A stretch of DNA of 64,000 nucleotides from contig JAAZMR010000117.1 of NCBI GenBank assembly GCA_012798695.1, positions 1 to 64,000 of the forward strand. The letters run 5' to 3'. This DNA is from Bacillota bacterium (GTDB lineage: Bacteria; Bacillota; Limnochordia; DTU087). Below the pieces are notes generated by a model. That model saw nothing but the letters and a program-made list of their open reading frames with translations, did no database searches and was not told the origin of the DNA. Below, one piece after another: positions 39,767 to 49,018 of the stretch; the stretch's first letter is position 1; every line of letters begins with the position of its first letter. Made by a program: the position numbers and the translations under genes.

Positions 39767-40717
39767 ATGCGAAAACCAAACAGCACCAGATCCCTGACTG
39801 AGGGAGCTATGCTGGCGGCGATTACCGTCTTGCTCTCCCTCCTAGGTGCCTATTTCCTGCCCTACCTTTTTTTTATTACCCCAGTACCCCTTATCATCTT
39901 GGTTTACAGGCACGGCATGAGGCCTGGTATATTAGTGGCCGTAACTTCGGCATTGCTCGGTGGCATTGTACTCAGCACTGTGCCCACAATGATCTTCTTG
40001 CTGATTTTGGGGTTAGTAGGATTGGCTATGGGGGAGGGTCTGCGAGAGGGATTTGCCCCTCACCGGATTATGCTAATTGGTACCGCTACATCAGTAATAT
40101 CACTGCTCCTGATGGTGGCGGTAACGGCGCTGTTCCTTGATTTTAATATATTGGAAAGCACGTTTGAAACCATGGAGCGTTCTCTACAACAGGCGCTGCA
40201 AATGTACGAGAGGTTTGGCATAGAGGAACATCCGCTGTTTAAGGCAGATAGTCTAGGCGAGTTTATGCGACTCTTGCGGTTGGCATTACCGGCAGCTTTG
40301 CTGACTACGGCGGTTATGATGACCTTTGTAAACTATTGGTTGGCTCGTCTTGTCTTGAATAGAGTAGGCGCGAAATTGCCATGGCTAAAGCCTTTTCGGC
40401 TGTGGAGATTTCCCTGGTATCTGGCCTGGGGTTATATCATAGGGCAGGGACTTTTGCTTGTTACCCAGGGTACAGCCAATGGTAACATGTGGTTTGCAAT
40501 AGGCCTAAACTTACAGATTTTGTTCAACTACGTCTTTTTGCTTCAGGGCCTGGCTATTCTATGGTTCTTCTTTGATAAGGCCAACTTGCCGAAAGTGGTT
40601 CGCTGGATCATCACGATTTTCGTATTCAATCCCATGTTTACCACCATAGTTGTCTGGGCAGGTGTGCTGGATACTTGGTTCAACTTCCGAAAGCTAGGCC
40701 AGGATGAGCCGGCCTAA
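39767..40717 (+). CDS. yybS: YybS-like membrane protein (DUF2232)
   Basis: This polytopic protein of 316 residues (from the ATG at 39767, preceded by AGAGGTGAAG) has about seven or eight hydrophobic segments, beginning GAMLAAITVLLSLLGAYFLP. The DUF2232/YybS family lies between rpsR and rplI in many Bacillota. It resembles the membrane component of ECF-type uptake systems in layout, but the substrate is unknown. Confidence 0.85.
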   Translation: MRKPNSTRSLTEGAMLAAITVLLSLLGAYFLPYLFFITPVPLIILVYRHGMRPGILVAVTSALLGGIVLSTVPTMIFLLILGLVGLAMGEGLREGFAPHRIMLIGTATSVISLLLMVAVTALFLDFNILESTFETMERSLQQALQMYERFGIEEHPLFKADSLGEFMRLLRLALPAALLTTAVMMTFVNYWLARLVLNRVGAKLPWLKPFRLWRFPWYLAWGYIIGQGLLLVTQGTANGNMWFAIGLNLQILFNYVFLLQGLAILWFFFDKANLPKVVRWIITIFVFNPMFTTIVVWAGVLDTWFNFRKLGQDEPA

Positions 40718-40741
40718 GCCAATAGTGAAGGAGTGATTTTA

Positions 40742-41191
40742 ATGGAAGTTATCTTGACACAGGATGTGAAGAATTTAGGCAAACAAGGGGAAACGGTGAA
40801 GGTGAGCCAGGGCTATGGCCGGAACTTTTTGATTCCCAGGGGCCTGGCGGTTGAGGCGACTAAGAGTAATCTCAGACACTGGCAACACCAGCGTAAGCTA
40901 GATAAAGAACGTGAGTTGAAAGAAAAAGGCGATGCTGAAAAAGTGAAGGATACTCTAGATGGGTTTGAGTTAGTCATGCAAGCCCGCTGCGGAGAAGGTG
41001 GAAGGCTTTTTGGCTCAGTGACTAGCACGGATCTAATCAATGCCATTCAGAAAGAAACGGGTATTGAACTGGATAAGCGCAAGTTAGAATTGGAAGAGCC
41101 TATCAAGAGCATCGGCGATCACAAGCTGAGAGTGAGATTGTTGCCAGGGGTGACGGCCAGCCTTAACGTCAAGGTAGAAGCATCAGAATGA
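40742..41191 (+). CDS. rplI: 50S ribosomal protein L9
   Basis: L9 has a compact N-domain (MEVILTQDVKNLGKQGETVK, GYGRNFLIPRGLAVEAT), a long connecting helix rich in Lys/Glu, and a C-domain (GRLFGSVTSTDLINAIQKE). The length is 149 residues from the ATG at 40742, which has GAAGGAG eight bases upstream; the frame extends three codons further, to a GTG on the ribosome site. Confidence 0.97.
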   Translation: MEVILTQDVKNLGKQGETVKVSQGYGRNFLIPRGLAVEATKSNLRHWQHQRKLDKERELKEKGDAEKVKDTLDGFELVMQARCGEGGRLFGSVTSTDLINAIQKETGIELDKRKLELEEPIKSIGDHKLRVRLLPGVTASLNVKVEASE

Positions 41192-41288
41192 CCCTTTTTG
41201 GGCCAGGGCATATGCCGCTATTTACATAGCCTTGGCCTATTGCAAGACATGGATTTCGTTTCTTCGATTGAAAGGGGATCGCTTCAGC

Positions 41289-43295
41289 ATGAAGAGTCTA
41301 ATCCGGAAGCTCATGGCTAGAGGTGAGTATAAACTAGGGCATAAACTATCAGGGGAAGAGCAGCTGAGGCGTCAGGTTACGGCTATGTATGGCCTTTTGG
41401 CTAATCTGATGGGCTCCGATAAGCTGGTAATGAGGGCTGGTAAGTTGGATGCTTTGCAGCTCATGCGTTCCGAACGTTTGGAAGAGCGAGTGCTGGCCCT
41501 CAAGAAAATAGTACTAGAAGATCCGACTCTAAATACGGTGCCACAACCGGAGGAGATCCCAGACACTCTTGCTGAGATTGAAGAGGCATTAGCTGATATC
41601 TTAGCTCGGCGTACGGTCGAAGAATCGCTGGAGAAGAAGATCGCGGAACGTATGGAAGAACGGCATCAGGAATATTTGCGAGAATTGCGCATGGAGGTAT
41701 TAAGAGAAGAGAAGGGGCCTGATAATCCCTTTACCTTGAAAAAGTACGCAGAATTGGAAAAGCTGGAGCAAAGAAAGCTATCTACTTCGATTAGTGAATA
41801 TCTGAGGCCGGAGCATTTAGCTGAAGTGGTAGGTCAGGAGCAAGCGATTAAAGCCTTATTTGCCAAGATTGCATCACCATATCCACAACACGTAATTCTC
41901 TATGGCCCTCCTGGCGTCGGTAAGACAACTGTGGCACGCCTCATATTGGAGGCGGCAAGGAATCTGCGCTATACACCTTTCGGGTCAGATGCACAATTTG
42001 TGGAGGTCGATGGTGCCACCCTAAGGTGGGATCCTCGGGATGTAACTAATCCACTGCTTGGTTCAGTGCATGATCCAATTTATCAAGGGGCTAAGCGAGA
42101 TCTAGCTGATGGGGCTGTGCCTGAGCCGAAATTGGGCCTGGTCACAGAGGCCCATGGTGGTATTTTATTCATAGATGAGATCGGTGAGCTAGACCTCATG
42201 CTGCAAAACAAGCTGCTCAAGGTGCTGGAAGATAAGCGCGTGAGGTTTGACTCTTCGTATTATGATGCCAGTGATCCGAATGTGCCGATGTATATCAAGA
42301 AGCTATTCGAAGAAGGTGCTCCGGCGGACTTTATTTTAATAGGTGCTACTACCCGCGACCCATCGGAGATCAACCCAGCTTTGCGTTCACGCTGTGCGGA
42401 GGTGTTCTTTCAACCCCTCAGCCGTACGGATATTCAGTCCATCGTATCTAATGCTGTACAGCGCTTAGGTGCTGAGCTAGAACCTGGAGTAGCAGAGATG
42501 ATCAGTGAGTATACAATAGAGGGTCGCAAAGCCACAAGCCTTCTGGCTGACTGTTATGGTGTTGCTCTGCAGCGCTATGAGGCCGGCAATCAATCAGAGA
42601 ACCCACCGATCATCACCCAAGCTGACTGGGAGGATGTCATTCAAAGCAGTCGTCTTGTCCCCTATGTCACAGTACAGGCGGATCACAGTGCGGAGGTTGG
42701 TAAAATCCTCGGACTAGGTGTGAGTGGATTTCTCGGATCTGTATTGGAAATCGAGGCCATTGCTTTTCCATCCAAGGCCAAAGGACGAGGAGCACTGAGG
42801 TTCAACGAAACAGCGGGCTCTATGGCCAAGGATTCGGTATTTAATGCTGCCTCAGTAGTGAGGCTGCTTACGGGCAAAGAGATTTCGGATTATGACCTAC
42901 ATGTAAATGTAGTAGGTGGTGCTAATCTAGATGGTCCCTCAGCCGGTCTGGCCATGGTATTGGCTTTGATTTCTGCAGTTGAGGGTATCCCCTTACGTCA
43001 AGATATAGCGGTTACAGGAGAAATCTCTTTACAGGGTAAGGTTAAGCCAGTTGGTGGTATACAAGAAAAAATCTATGGGGCTATGCAGGCCCAGGTAAAG
43101 CGAGTCTTAGTGCCTCAGGAGAATAAGCGGGAAATTCCAAGAGTTCTTCATGGTATCGAGATTATTCCCGTAGCTCATGTCCAAGATGCCTGGGAACTAG
43201 TCTTCGCTGCCCCTGAACCGGCAGCGGCTGCCCGGCTGGAGGACCAGCCTTCACCGTTAGCCCGCAGACAGGCTATCCACCGATTAACCAGCTAG
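41289..43295 (+). CDS. lonC: Sporulation-type Lon protease LonC
   Basis: This ATP-dependent protease belongs to the Lon-like group found in spore formers. The 668 residues show a helical N-region (1-150), an AAA+ module with Walker A GPPGVGKT at 206-213 and Walker B ILFIDEIGELD, and a Lon protease domain with the catalytic dyad Ser551 (NLDGPSAGLAM) and Lys594 (GGIQEKIYGA); the 43-residue separation equals that in E. coli Lon. The classical Lon N-terminal substrate domain is missing. I chose the ATG at 41289; an in-frame TTG at 41232 would add 19 residues without support. The substrate is unknown. Confidence 0.9.
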   Translation: MKSLIRKLMARGEYKLGHKLSGEEQLRRQVTAMYGLLANLMGSDKLVMRAGKLDALQLMRSERLEERVLALKKIVLEDPTLNTVPQPEEIPDTLAEIEEALADILARRTVEESLEKKIAERMEERHQEYLRELRMEVLREEKGPDNPFTLKKYAELEKLEQRKLSTSISEYLRPEHLAEVVGQEQAIKALFAKIASPYPQHVILYGPPGVGKTTVARLILEAARNLRYTPFGSDAQFVEVDGATLRWDPRDVTNPLLGSVHDPIYQGAKRDLADGAVPEPKLGLVTEAHGGILFIDEIGELDLMLQNKLLKVLEDKRVRFDSSYYDASDPNVPMYIKKLFEEGAPADFILIGATTRDPSEINPALRSRCAEVFFQPLSRTDIQSIVSNAVQRLGAELEPGVAEMISEYTIEGRKATSLLADCYGVALQRYEAGNQSENPPIITQADWEDVIQSSRLVPYVTVQADHSAEVGKILGLGVSGFLGSVLEIEAIAFPSKAKGRGALRFNETAGSMAKDSVFNAASVVRLLTGKEISDYDLHVNVVGGANLDGPSAGLAMVLALISAVEGIPLRQDIAVTGEISLQGKVKPVGGIQEKIYGAMQAQVKRVLVPQENKREIPRVLHGIEIIPVAHVQDAWELVFAAPEPAAAARLEDQPSPLARRQAIHRLTS

Positions 43296-43308
43296 CCATG
43301 GTGGGTAA

Positions 43309-44214
43309 ATGTGGATAAATGGAAGGGGAGGACAATTGCCGAACCGTTTTGCTCAATGCTTAACAGGCCATACCGGCGTGTTGGGCGTGATTGGTGATCC
43401 GATTGCTCACAGTTTGTCACCAGCCATGCACAATGCTGCATTGCAAGCCCTAGACAAGGATTACATTTACGTGCCGTTTGCCGTAAGCCCCTTACACGTC
43501 CAGGAAGCTGTAGCCGGGGTGAAGGCCCTTGGTATAAAGGGGATCAATGTCACCATACCTCACAAAGTTGCAGTCATCGATTATCTAGATGAAGTTGATC
43601 CCGTGGCCCAGCTGATAGGAGCTGTGAATACCATCAGCAACCAGGCAGGGCGTCTGATCGGGTATAATACCGATGGTTATGGTTTCTTGCGCTCTCTTCA
43701 AGAAGAGGCTGGGCGAGATCCAGAGGGGCAAAAGGTAGTGCTTTTGGGAGCTGGCGGTGCCGCTCGGGCTGTCGGATTCCAGTTGGCCTTATCTAAGATT
43801 CAATCTCTGGTAGTGGCCAATCGCACAGAGAGCCGTGCCTTGGCATTGGCTGCCGAGATTCATGAACAGACCGGGTGTCCTACAGTGGGTAGTGGTCTCG
43901 ATAGTTTGGATTCCCATTTATCGGCTGCTGATATCCTAATCAACACAACTTCCTTGGGTATGTATCCCCAAATCACCACGGTACCGCCCGTAGAGATTGA
44001 GCACTTGCCGCCTACTGCTCTTGTTTGTGATATTGTTTACAATCCCAGTGAGACTTTGCTCATACAGAAGGCGGCTGATAGTGGTCGCGCCACATTGCCT
44101 GGTTTGGGGATGCTGGCCTATCAGGGGGCAGCAGCACTTGAACTCTGGCTTCAGGTTAAGGCACCAATCGATGTAATGAAAACGGCTCTGCGCATGCAAT
44201 TGGCGAGTCAGTAG
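43309..44214 (+). CDS. aroE: Shikimate dehydrogenase
   Basis: AroE reduces 3-dehydroshikimate with NADPH. The substrate motifs SLSPAMHNAAL, NVTIPHKVAV (catalytic Lys) and NTDGYGF (Asp) are intact, as is the nucleotide motif LGAGGAARAV. The C-terminus GLGMLAYQGAAALELW is also typical. An ATG at 43309 gives 301 aa; a TTG at 43336 lies four bases after a strong GGGGAGG and gives 292 aa, closer to usual length, so the start is uncertain. It serves aromatic synthesis together with pheA. Confidence 0.95.
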   Translation: MWINGRGGQLPNRFAQCLTGHTGVLGVIGDPIAHSLSPAMHNAALQALDKDYIYVPFAVSPLHVQEAVAGVKALGIKGINVTIPHKVAVIDYLDEVDPVAQLIGAVNTISNQAGRLIGYNTDGYGFLRSLQEEAGRDPEGQKVVLLGAGGAARAVGFQLALSKIQSLVVANRTESRALALAAEIHEQTGCPTVGSGLDSLDSHLSAADILINTTSLGMYPQITTVPPVEIEHLPPTALVCDIVYNPSETLLIQKAADSGRATLPGLGMLAYQGAAALELWLQVKAPIDVMKTALRMQLASQ

Positions 44215-44247
44215 GGCAACTGGACCGCATCTTCGCAGCAAAAGGCT

Positions 44248-45012
44248 CTACCTAATCGGTGGCTCGCCCTTGATGCTTTTAATGTAGGCCATAGCAGTGG
44301 CTACGTCTTCTCGAGAGCCACAGATCTGCACTCCCACACTGCCTTCACTGCCTCCTACTCCCCCGGCAGATACCTGCAGTGCTTTCACTCCAAAAAGGGT
44401 TGAGAGTGCTTCCACTTCTGTGATAATAGTTGCACCGACCATGGGTACCATACCACAACGCATGCCTAAGGAGTCATCCAAAGTGTGTATGCCCAGGTGG
44501 TGAATGGCTGCCTCCACTGAAGGGATCAGTTTTTCTCGCGAGACAGGAACCACTAAGTGACTACCCCGAGCGTACAATGTACCCAGTGCCAAACCACAGG
44601 TTCCTCCATTGGGTGCTCCTACCAGGACACCTGCCATACCGGAAGGGTCTATGGCATTGGCCCCTTTGATAAAAACATCGTTGTTCGTGAAGTCAGCTAG
44701 TATGTCCAACCAAGGCCGATCACTTTGCTGTCCATTCTCGAAACAGACTGGTGGGATCCTGGTTTCGTTGGGGGTAACCGCATAATGACCTTGAGTAATC
44801 AGGCCTGCGGTGTAACGCAATTTCTCTACAGAGTTTCCTAATAGTTCCTCCAAGACATAGGCATTAGTGATACCGTTGGCTATGATCAATTTTCCCTGGC
44901 TGTGTGCTGATTGTACAATTGGCAGTTCTGCCACTGCCTTACCGATTAGGCGCTTACCTTCCGGGACGGTCAACGAGAAAAGGGCCCTAGCTTCACTGTT
45001 TCGCATAGTCAT
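44248..45012 (-). CDS. Conserved-looking protein of unknown function
   Basis: I do not recognise this 254-residue protein. It is soluble-looking, with glycine-rich, well-ordered segments such as KLIIANGITNAYVLEELLG, FIKGANAIDPSGMAGVLVGA, PNGGTCGLALGTLYARGSH, GMRCGMVPMVGATIITEVEA and SAGGVGGSEGSVGVQICG. These look like substrate- or nucleotide-binding loops of an alpha/beta enzyme. It is on the minus strand, downstream of a 70-codon gene, and converges with aroE (34 bases apart). A role cannot be assigned from sequence alone. Confidence 0.75.
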   Translation of the reverse strand: MTMRNSEARALFSLTVPEGKRLIGKAVAELPIVQSAHSQGKLIIANGITNAYVLEELLGNSVEKLRYTAGLITQGHYAVTPNETRIPPVCFENGQQSDRPWLDILADFTNNDVFIKGANAIDPSGMAGVLVGAPNGGTCGLALGTLYARGSHLVVPVSREKLIPSVEAAIHHLGIHTLDDSLGMRCGMVPMVGATIITEVEALSTLFGVKALQVSAGGVGGSEGSVGVQICGSREDVATAMAYIKSIKGEPPIR

Positions 45013-45042
45013 GTGAACCTCCCTTACCTTGAACAGGCAAGC

Positions 45043-45255
45043 CTAATGATCCATGGTTTCCAGATATTGTCGGCAAAGGTGATTGACCTGGCGTTGGGTC
45101 TGGATCAACATCTCTGTGATCTCTTCTTTACATTGCCGAACCAATTCCTCATCGAATAGATTAATCTCAACTGTCTTCAGAAGGTTTCCCAACTGCTGGT
45201 TCAATTCTCTCTGTGTCTTAACCAAAGCTTGCCACTGAGCTTCCACCGGTAACAA
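45043..45255 (-). CDS. Small helical protein of unknown function
   Basis: This 70-residue, glutamine- and glutamate-rich protein is probably all helix (TQRELNQQLGNLLKTVEI, CKEEITEMLIQTQRQVNHL), perhaps a coiled coil. TAGGAGGAA precedes the start, but the spacing suits neither TTG 45255 (two bases) nor GTG 45246 (eleven bases) well. It is 30 bases upstream of the unknown 254-residue gene and is probably co-transcribed with it. Confidence 0.6.
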   Translation of the reverse strand: MLPVEAQWQALVKTQRELNQQLGNLLKTVEINLFDEELVRQCKEEITEMLIQTQRQVNHLCRQYLETMDH

Positions 45256-45457
45256 TTCCTCCTACCTAACTCGGGAGACATTTCCTCCCACTAACTGCTA
45301 GTTCTGTATTCTACACTGGTATATACTAAACCTGCTGCAGGGGCGGTCGCAGGTAATAAGCTGATCATGGAGTACATATAGTACTAGAAGGATTTTCTGT
45401 GATGCAGCATGTTTGTCGAAGGGAGAGAAAGGCCCTGGACAGCAGTGGCCTGTATAA

Positions 45458-46633
45458 GTGACAGATAAGATACGGATTGGCATTATTTTCGGTGGGCGTT
45501 CTAGTGAACACGAGGTTTCACTTACTTCAGCCTCCTGTGTTCTCAAGGCAATAGATAGAAACAAGTATGATGTGATCCCTATAGGCATCACCAAAGGCGG
45601 GCGGTGGTTGCTCGGAAATGATGTGTTAGCACTGCTTTCCTCTCAGGCATCTGAGTTGGAATCAAGCGAGTATAGAGAGCTGCAGGCCTCTGATCTTACA
45701 GAGGCAGTATCTGTATCGTTGTTGCCTGTTCCTGGAAAGGCCGGTTTGGTCGCATTGCAGTCCGAAGGGAATGCTTTATCAATGTCGCATTTGGCTAGTC
45801 GCCTGGATGTAGTATTCCCAGTTCTACATGGAACTCATGGCGAAGATGGTGCTATTCAAGGTCTGATGGAGCTGGCGGATCTACCCTACGTCGGTGCTGG
45901 GATCACAGGTTCAGCGGTAGCCATGGATAAGGCTATGACTAAGGCAGTCCTTAGTGCGGGTGGTTTTCCGCAGCTGCCCTATATAGTCGTACTTCGCTCT
46001 GAGTGGGAACAGGATCCCATGCTTGTGCAAGAAGAGGTTGAAGCTCATTTGGGCTATCCTTGCTTTGTTAAGCCTGCCTCCTTGGGTTCTAGTGTTGGCA
46101 TCTCCAAAGTGCGCAACTCATCCGAGCTGCAGCCGGCACTTGCTGAAGCAGCTATCTATGACCGGAAGCTAGTAATCGAGCAAGATGCTGGTGCTGCTCG
46201 GGAAGTAGAGTGCAGCGTTTTGGGTAATGACGATCCTATGGCATCAATACCTGGAGAAATTGTACCTTCTAGGGAGTTCTATGACTATACGGCCAAATAC
46301 CATGATAGTAGTTCACAATTGATTATTCCTGCTCGGATATCGCCACATGCGGCTGAAAAAGTTCAAGACCTGGCTGTACAGGCGTTTAAGGCTTTAGATT
46401 GTGCCGGGATGGCTCGGGTAGATTTCTTTGTAGACAAAGAAACGGAGCACGTCTACATCAACGAAATCAACACCATACCGGGATTCACTCCGATTAGCAT
46501 GTATCCGAAACTGTGGGAAGCTAGTGGGGTTTCTTATGCAGACCTGATCGATCGATTGGTAGAGTTAGCCATAGAGCGGCATCAAGACAAGACGCGTAAT
46601 GTGACTTCCTTTAGCAAAGAGGAAAGGGAATAG
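45458..46633 (+). CDS. ddl: D-alanine--D-alanine ligase
   Basis: This ATP-grasp enzyme joins two D-alanines for peptidoglycan. The 391 residues include [48 protein letters not shown] and [15 protein letters not shown]. The omega-loop tyrosine is present in EFYDYTAKY, which marks D-Ala-D-Ala rather than D-Ala-D-Lac specificity. The GTG start at 45458 has no clear ribosome site. Confidence 0.95.
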   Translation: MTDKIRIGIIFGGRSSEHEVSLTSASCVLKAIDRNKYDVIPIGITKGGRWLLGNDVLALLSSQASELESSEYRELQASDLTEAVSVSLLPVPGKAGLVALQSEGNALSMSHLASRLDVVFPVLHGTHGEDGAIQGLMELADLPYVGAGITGSAVAMDKAMTKAVLSAGGFPQLPYIVVLRSEWEQDPMLVQEEVEAHLGYPCFVKPASLGSSVGISKVRNSSELQPALAEAAIYDRKLVIEQDAGAAREVECSVLGNDDPMASIPGEIVPSREFYDYTAKYHDSSSQLIIPARISPHAAEKVQDLAVQAFKALDCAGMARVDFFVDKETEHVYINEINTIPGFTPISMYPKLWEASGVSYADLIDRLVELAIERHQDKTRNVTSFSKEERE

Positions 46634-46640
46634 CTTACAT

Positions 46641-46994
46641 GTGATTAGGCTGAGCCATGATGACAGGCCGGAGGGGCAGAAAGGACCGAGACCAATGTGG
46701 CGGACCTCCAGGAAAAAGGTACCACAGACCAGGTTCTGGGGACGAGTCTTGATGAGTGCTGCATCTTTGGGTTTTGCCGGGTGGGCGTGGCTATTTTACC
46801 GGAATATCTGGCAGGCGGCCATACCTGCCTTCGGTTCACCAGAGCCTTATCTAGAGGCGTTAAGATGGCTCTTGGCAAGGTATCTAATGGCAGGTGGTGG
46901 GTTGGTTGTGGCTTGGTGGTCAGGCCTCATCCTCGCTCGCTCCAAATCGGCAGCCTCAGTTCAGAAAACAGGTCAGCAGCGGCAAGTAGGTTAG
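46641..46994 (+). CDS. Small membrane protein of unknown function
   Basis: This frame of 117 codons predicts two hydrophobic segments (VLMSAASLGFAGWAWLFY and YLMAGGGLVVAWWSGLIL) after a basic N-terminus. It fills the gap between ddl and the ABC-F gene. The GTG at 46641 has little support; an ATG at 46695 with AAAGGA upstream would give 99 residues. I do not recognise the family. It is the less certain of the genes listed here. Confidence 0.5.
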   Translation: MIRLSHDDRPEGQKGPRPMWRTSRKKVPQTRFWGRVLMSAASLGFAGWAWLFYRNIWQAAIPAFGSPEPYLEALRWLLARYLMAGGGLVVAWWSGLILARSKSAASVQKTGQQRQVG

Positions 46995-47013
46995 TTGCGG
47001 GGGAGTATTTCAT

Positions 47014-48918
47014 TTGAGTCTCATACAGTTCGCCCAAGTCACTAAACACTATGGAGACAGGCTGGTTCTCTTTGAGATCACAGCTGCCGTTGAGCGGGGA
47101 GACAAGATAGGGCTAGTGGGTCCTAATGGAGCCGGTAAGACAACACTTCTCGCTCTGATGGTAGAAGAACTCGTGCCAGATAGTGGCACGATCCAAAAAA
47201 CTGGCCAATGTCGGATTGGATACTTACCTCAGAGGCCTAAACGGCCATCGGATTTGACCTTCAGGCACCTGCTCATGCAAGAATTTGCCGACATGTGGGA
47301 AATGGACCAAACACTGCGCCAACTGGAAAAAAGCATGTCCCAAGCTGAGGTATATCAGAATCCCCGGCGCCTGGATGTAGTCATGCGGCGTTACGGGCGG
47401 CTGCAAGACGAGTTTCGCCACTTAGGCGGCTATTCCTATGAAGTCAAGATGAAACAGGTCATCTATGGACTAGGCTTTACTAGTGACGATCTTGATCGCT
47501 CCATACAGGAGTTCAGTGGCGGTGAACAAGTACGGGCAGAGCTAGCTCGAGTACTCTTGGCCGAACCAGACCTATTGCTCTTGGATGAGCCTACCAATCA
47601 TTTGGACATGCAAGCCACAGAGTGGTTAGAGGGTTATTTGCGATCTTTGCAGCAAGCGGTAGTGGTGGTATCTCATGATCGTTATTTTCTTGACATGATA
47701 TGCAGCCGTATCTGGGAGCTGGAAAACTGTCAGTTGTTGCAGTGTTCTGGGAATTTCAGCCATTTCCTAGAGCTGAGACGAGCAAGGCTGGCCCGCCAAG
47801 AAGCTGATTATCTGGCAGTTACAAAGGAAGCTCAACGCTTGCGGGAATATATAGACCGTTATCGGGCAGGCAACAGGGCGAGGCAGGCCCGCAGCCGGGA
47901 GAAGCGTTTAGCTAGGTTGCAGCCGGTATCCAGACCCAAGCAGATCGACACAATCCATTTAGATCTGTCCTATACAACTCATACCGTGAAACAAGTACTT
48001 GTTTCGGAGAAGCTGACCATAGGGTATTTGGGCAAACCACTGGTATCGGGGTTGGATTTCTCTATCTTGCGAGGCGAGCGCTGGGGAATCATTGGCCCTA
48101 ATGGTGTGGGGAAAAGCACACTACTTAAGGTACTCGTAGGGGAGGAAAGTGCCATAGATGGATCCTTTCATTGGGGGGATGGTGTTTCGATAGGATATTT
48201 TCGCCAGGGCCTGGATGACCTAACTGGGGATAACACCATATTGGACGAGTTGCTGGAAGTACGCAACTTGCCGGTAGGGGAGATGCGCAGCTTTTTGGCC
48301 AAATTCCTGTTTACTGGAGAAAGGGTTTTTGATCAAATCGACACCCTCAGCGGAGGCGAACGCTGCCGGGTGGCATTGGCCAAATTGATATTGGCTAAGC
48401 CGAATGTATTGCTGCTGGATGAGCCTACTAATCACCTAGACATAATCAGCAGAGAGGTATTGGAGCAAGCATTGGCGGATTTCAGCGGTACTTTGATCTT
48501 GGTGACTCACGATCGCTATCTGCTGGACAAATTGGTGACAGATCTAATGATTATAGAACCGGGGAGCTTTCAATTCTTCTCGGGCACATATAGTTCTTAT
48601 CGAGATTGGAGACGCCAGGAACAAGCAGCTGTGTTAGCTGAGCAAGCGCCGCCAAAGTCGCCCCCACGCCCAGCTGCCCCAAAGGAGTCTGCTAAGCTGC
48701 GGGCGGATCTGGCCGCATTAGAGGAGACTATTGCCGAGAGGGAGGATGAATTACAGTCTCTGACACAGCAAATGGCAGACCCCAAGGTCTATGCTGATGG
48801 ACCGGCCATCAGATCAGTATCTCTGCAGCATAGGGAAATCTCCGAAGAGCTAGAGGCCCTCTATGAAAGATGGGAAGGGCTCTTGAGTAATCTGGACAGC
48901 AGGAATACCATGGATTGA
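47014..48918 (+). CDS. ABC-F family ATPase
   Basis: The 634 residues carry two ABC domains without membrane segments: Walker A GPNGAGKTT and GPNGVGKST, signatures FSGGEQ and LSGGER, and two LLLDEPTNHLD Walker B motifs. The linker between them contains the charged P-site-tRNA-interaction segment. A C-terminal coiled coil (AALEETIAEREDELQSL) is typical of the YdiF/Uup branch. ABC-F proteins act on ribosomes; some protect against antibiotics, but nothing here indicates that. The start is TTG at 47014 with GGGGGAG upstream. Confidence 0.93.
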   Translation: MSLIQFAQVTKHYGDRLVLFEITAAVERGDKIGLVGPNGAGKTTLLALMVEELVPDSGTIQKTGQCRIGYLPQRPKRPSDLTFRHLLMQEFADMWEMDQTLRQLEKSMSQAEVYQNPRRLDVVMRRYGRLQDEFRHLGGYSYEVKMKQVIYGLGFTSDDLDRSIQEFSGGEQVRAELARVLLAEPDLLLLDEPTNHLDMQATEWLEGYLRSLQQAVVVVSHDRYFLDMICSRIWELENCQLLQCSGNFSHFLELRRARLARQEADYLAVTKEAQRLREYIDRYRAGNRARQARSREKRLARLQPVSRPKQIDTIHLDLSYTTHTVKQVLVSEKLTIGYLGKPLVSGLDFSILRGERWGIIGPNGVGKSTLLKVLVGEESAIDGSFHWGDGVSIGYFRQGLDDLTGDNTILDELLEVRNLPVGEMRSFLAKFLFTGERVFDQIDTLSGGERCRVALAKLILAKPNVLLLDEPTNHLDIISREVLEQALADFSGTLILVTHDRYLLDKLVTDLMIIEPGSFQFFSGTYSSYRDWRRQEQAAVLAEQAPPKSPPRPAAPKESAKLRADLAALEETIAEREDELQSLTQQMADPKVYADGPAIRSVSLQHREISEELEALYERWEGLLSNLDSRNTMD

Positions 48919-48955
48919 GGAGAAGTATCTAACAGTATTACCAAAGCCAGTACGG

Positions 48956-48979
48956 GCCTTTGGGTTTACGCCCAAAGGC
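48956..48979 (+). terminator. Stem-loop between ABC-F gene and dnaD
   Basis: GCCTTTGGG and CCCAAAGGC form a 9-bp perfect stem with a 6-base loop, followed by TAATTTAA. It probably terminates the ABC-F transcript. Confidence 0.55.
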
Positions 48980-49018
48980 TAATTTAACTACTGGTTGTAG
49001 TTACCGGGAGGGATACCG

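Noticed and set aside
46697-47017. A 106-codon plus-strand frame overlapping the small membrane protein
   Set aside because: Its composition is mixed with no coherent domain or membrane pattern, and the overlapping frame gives a cleaner two-helix protein.
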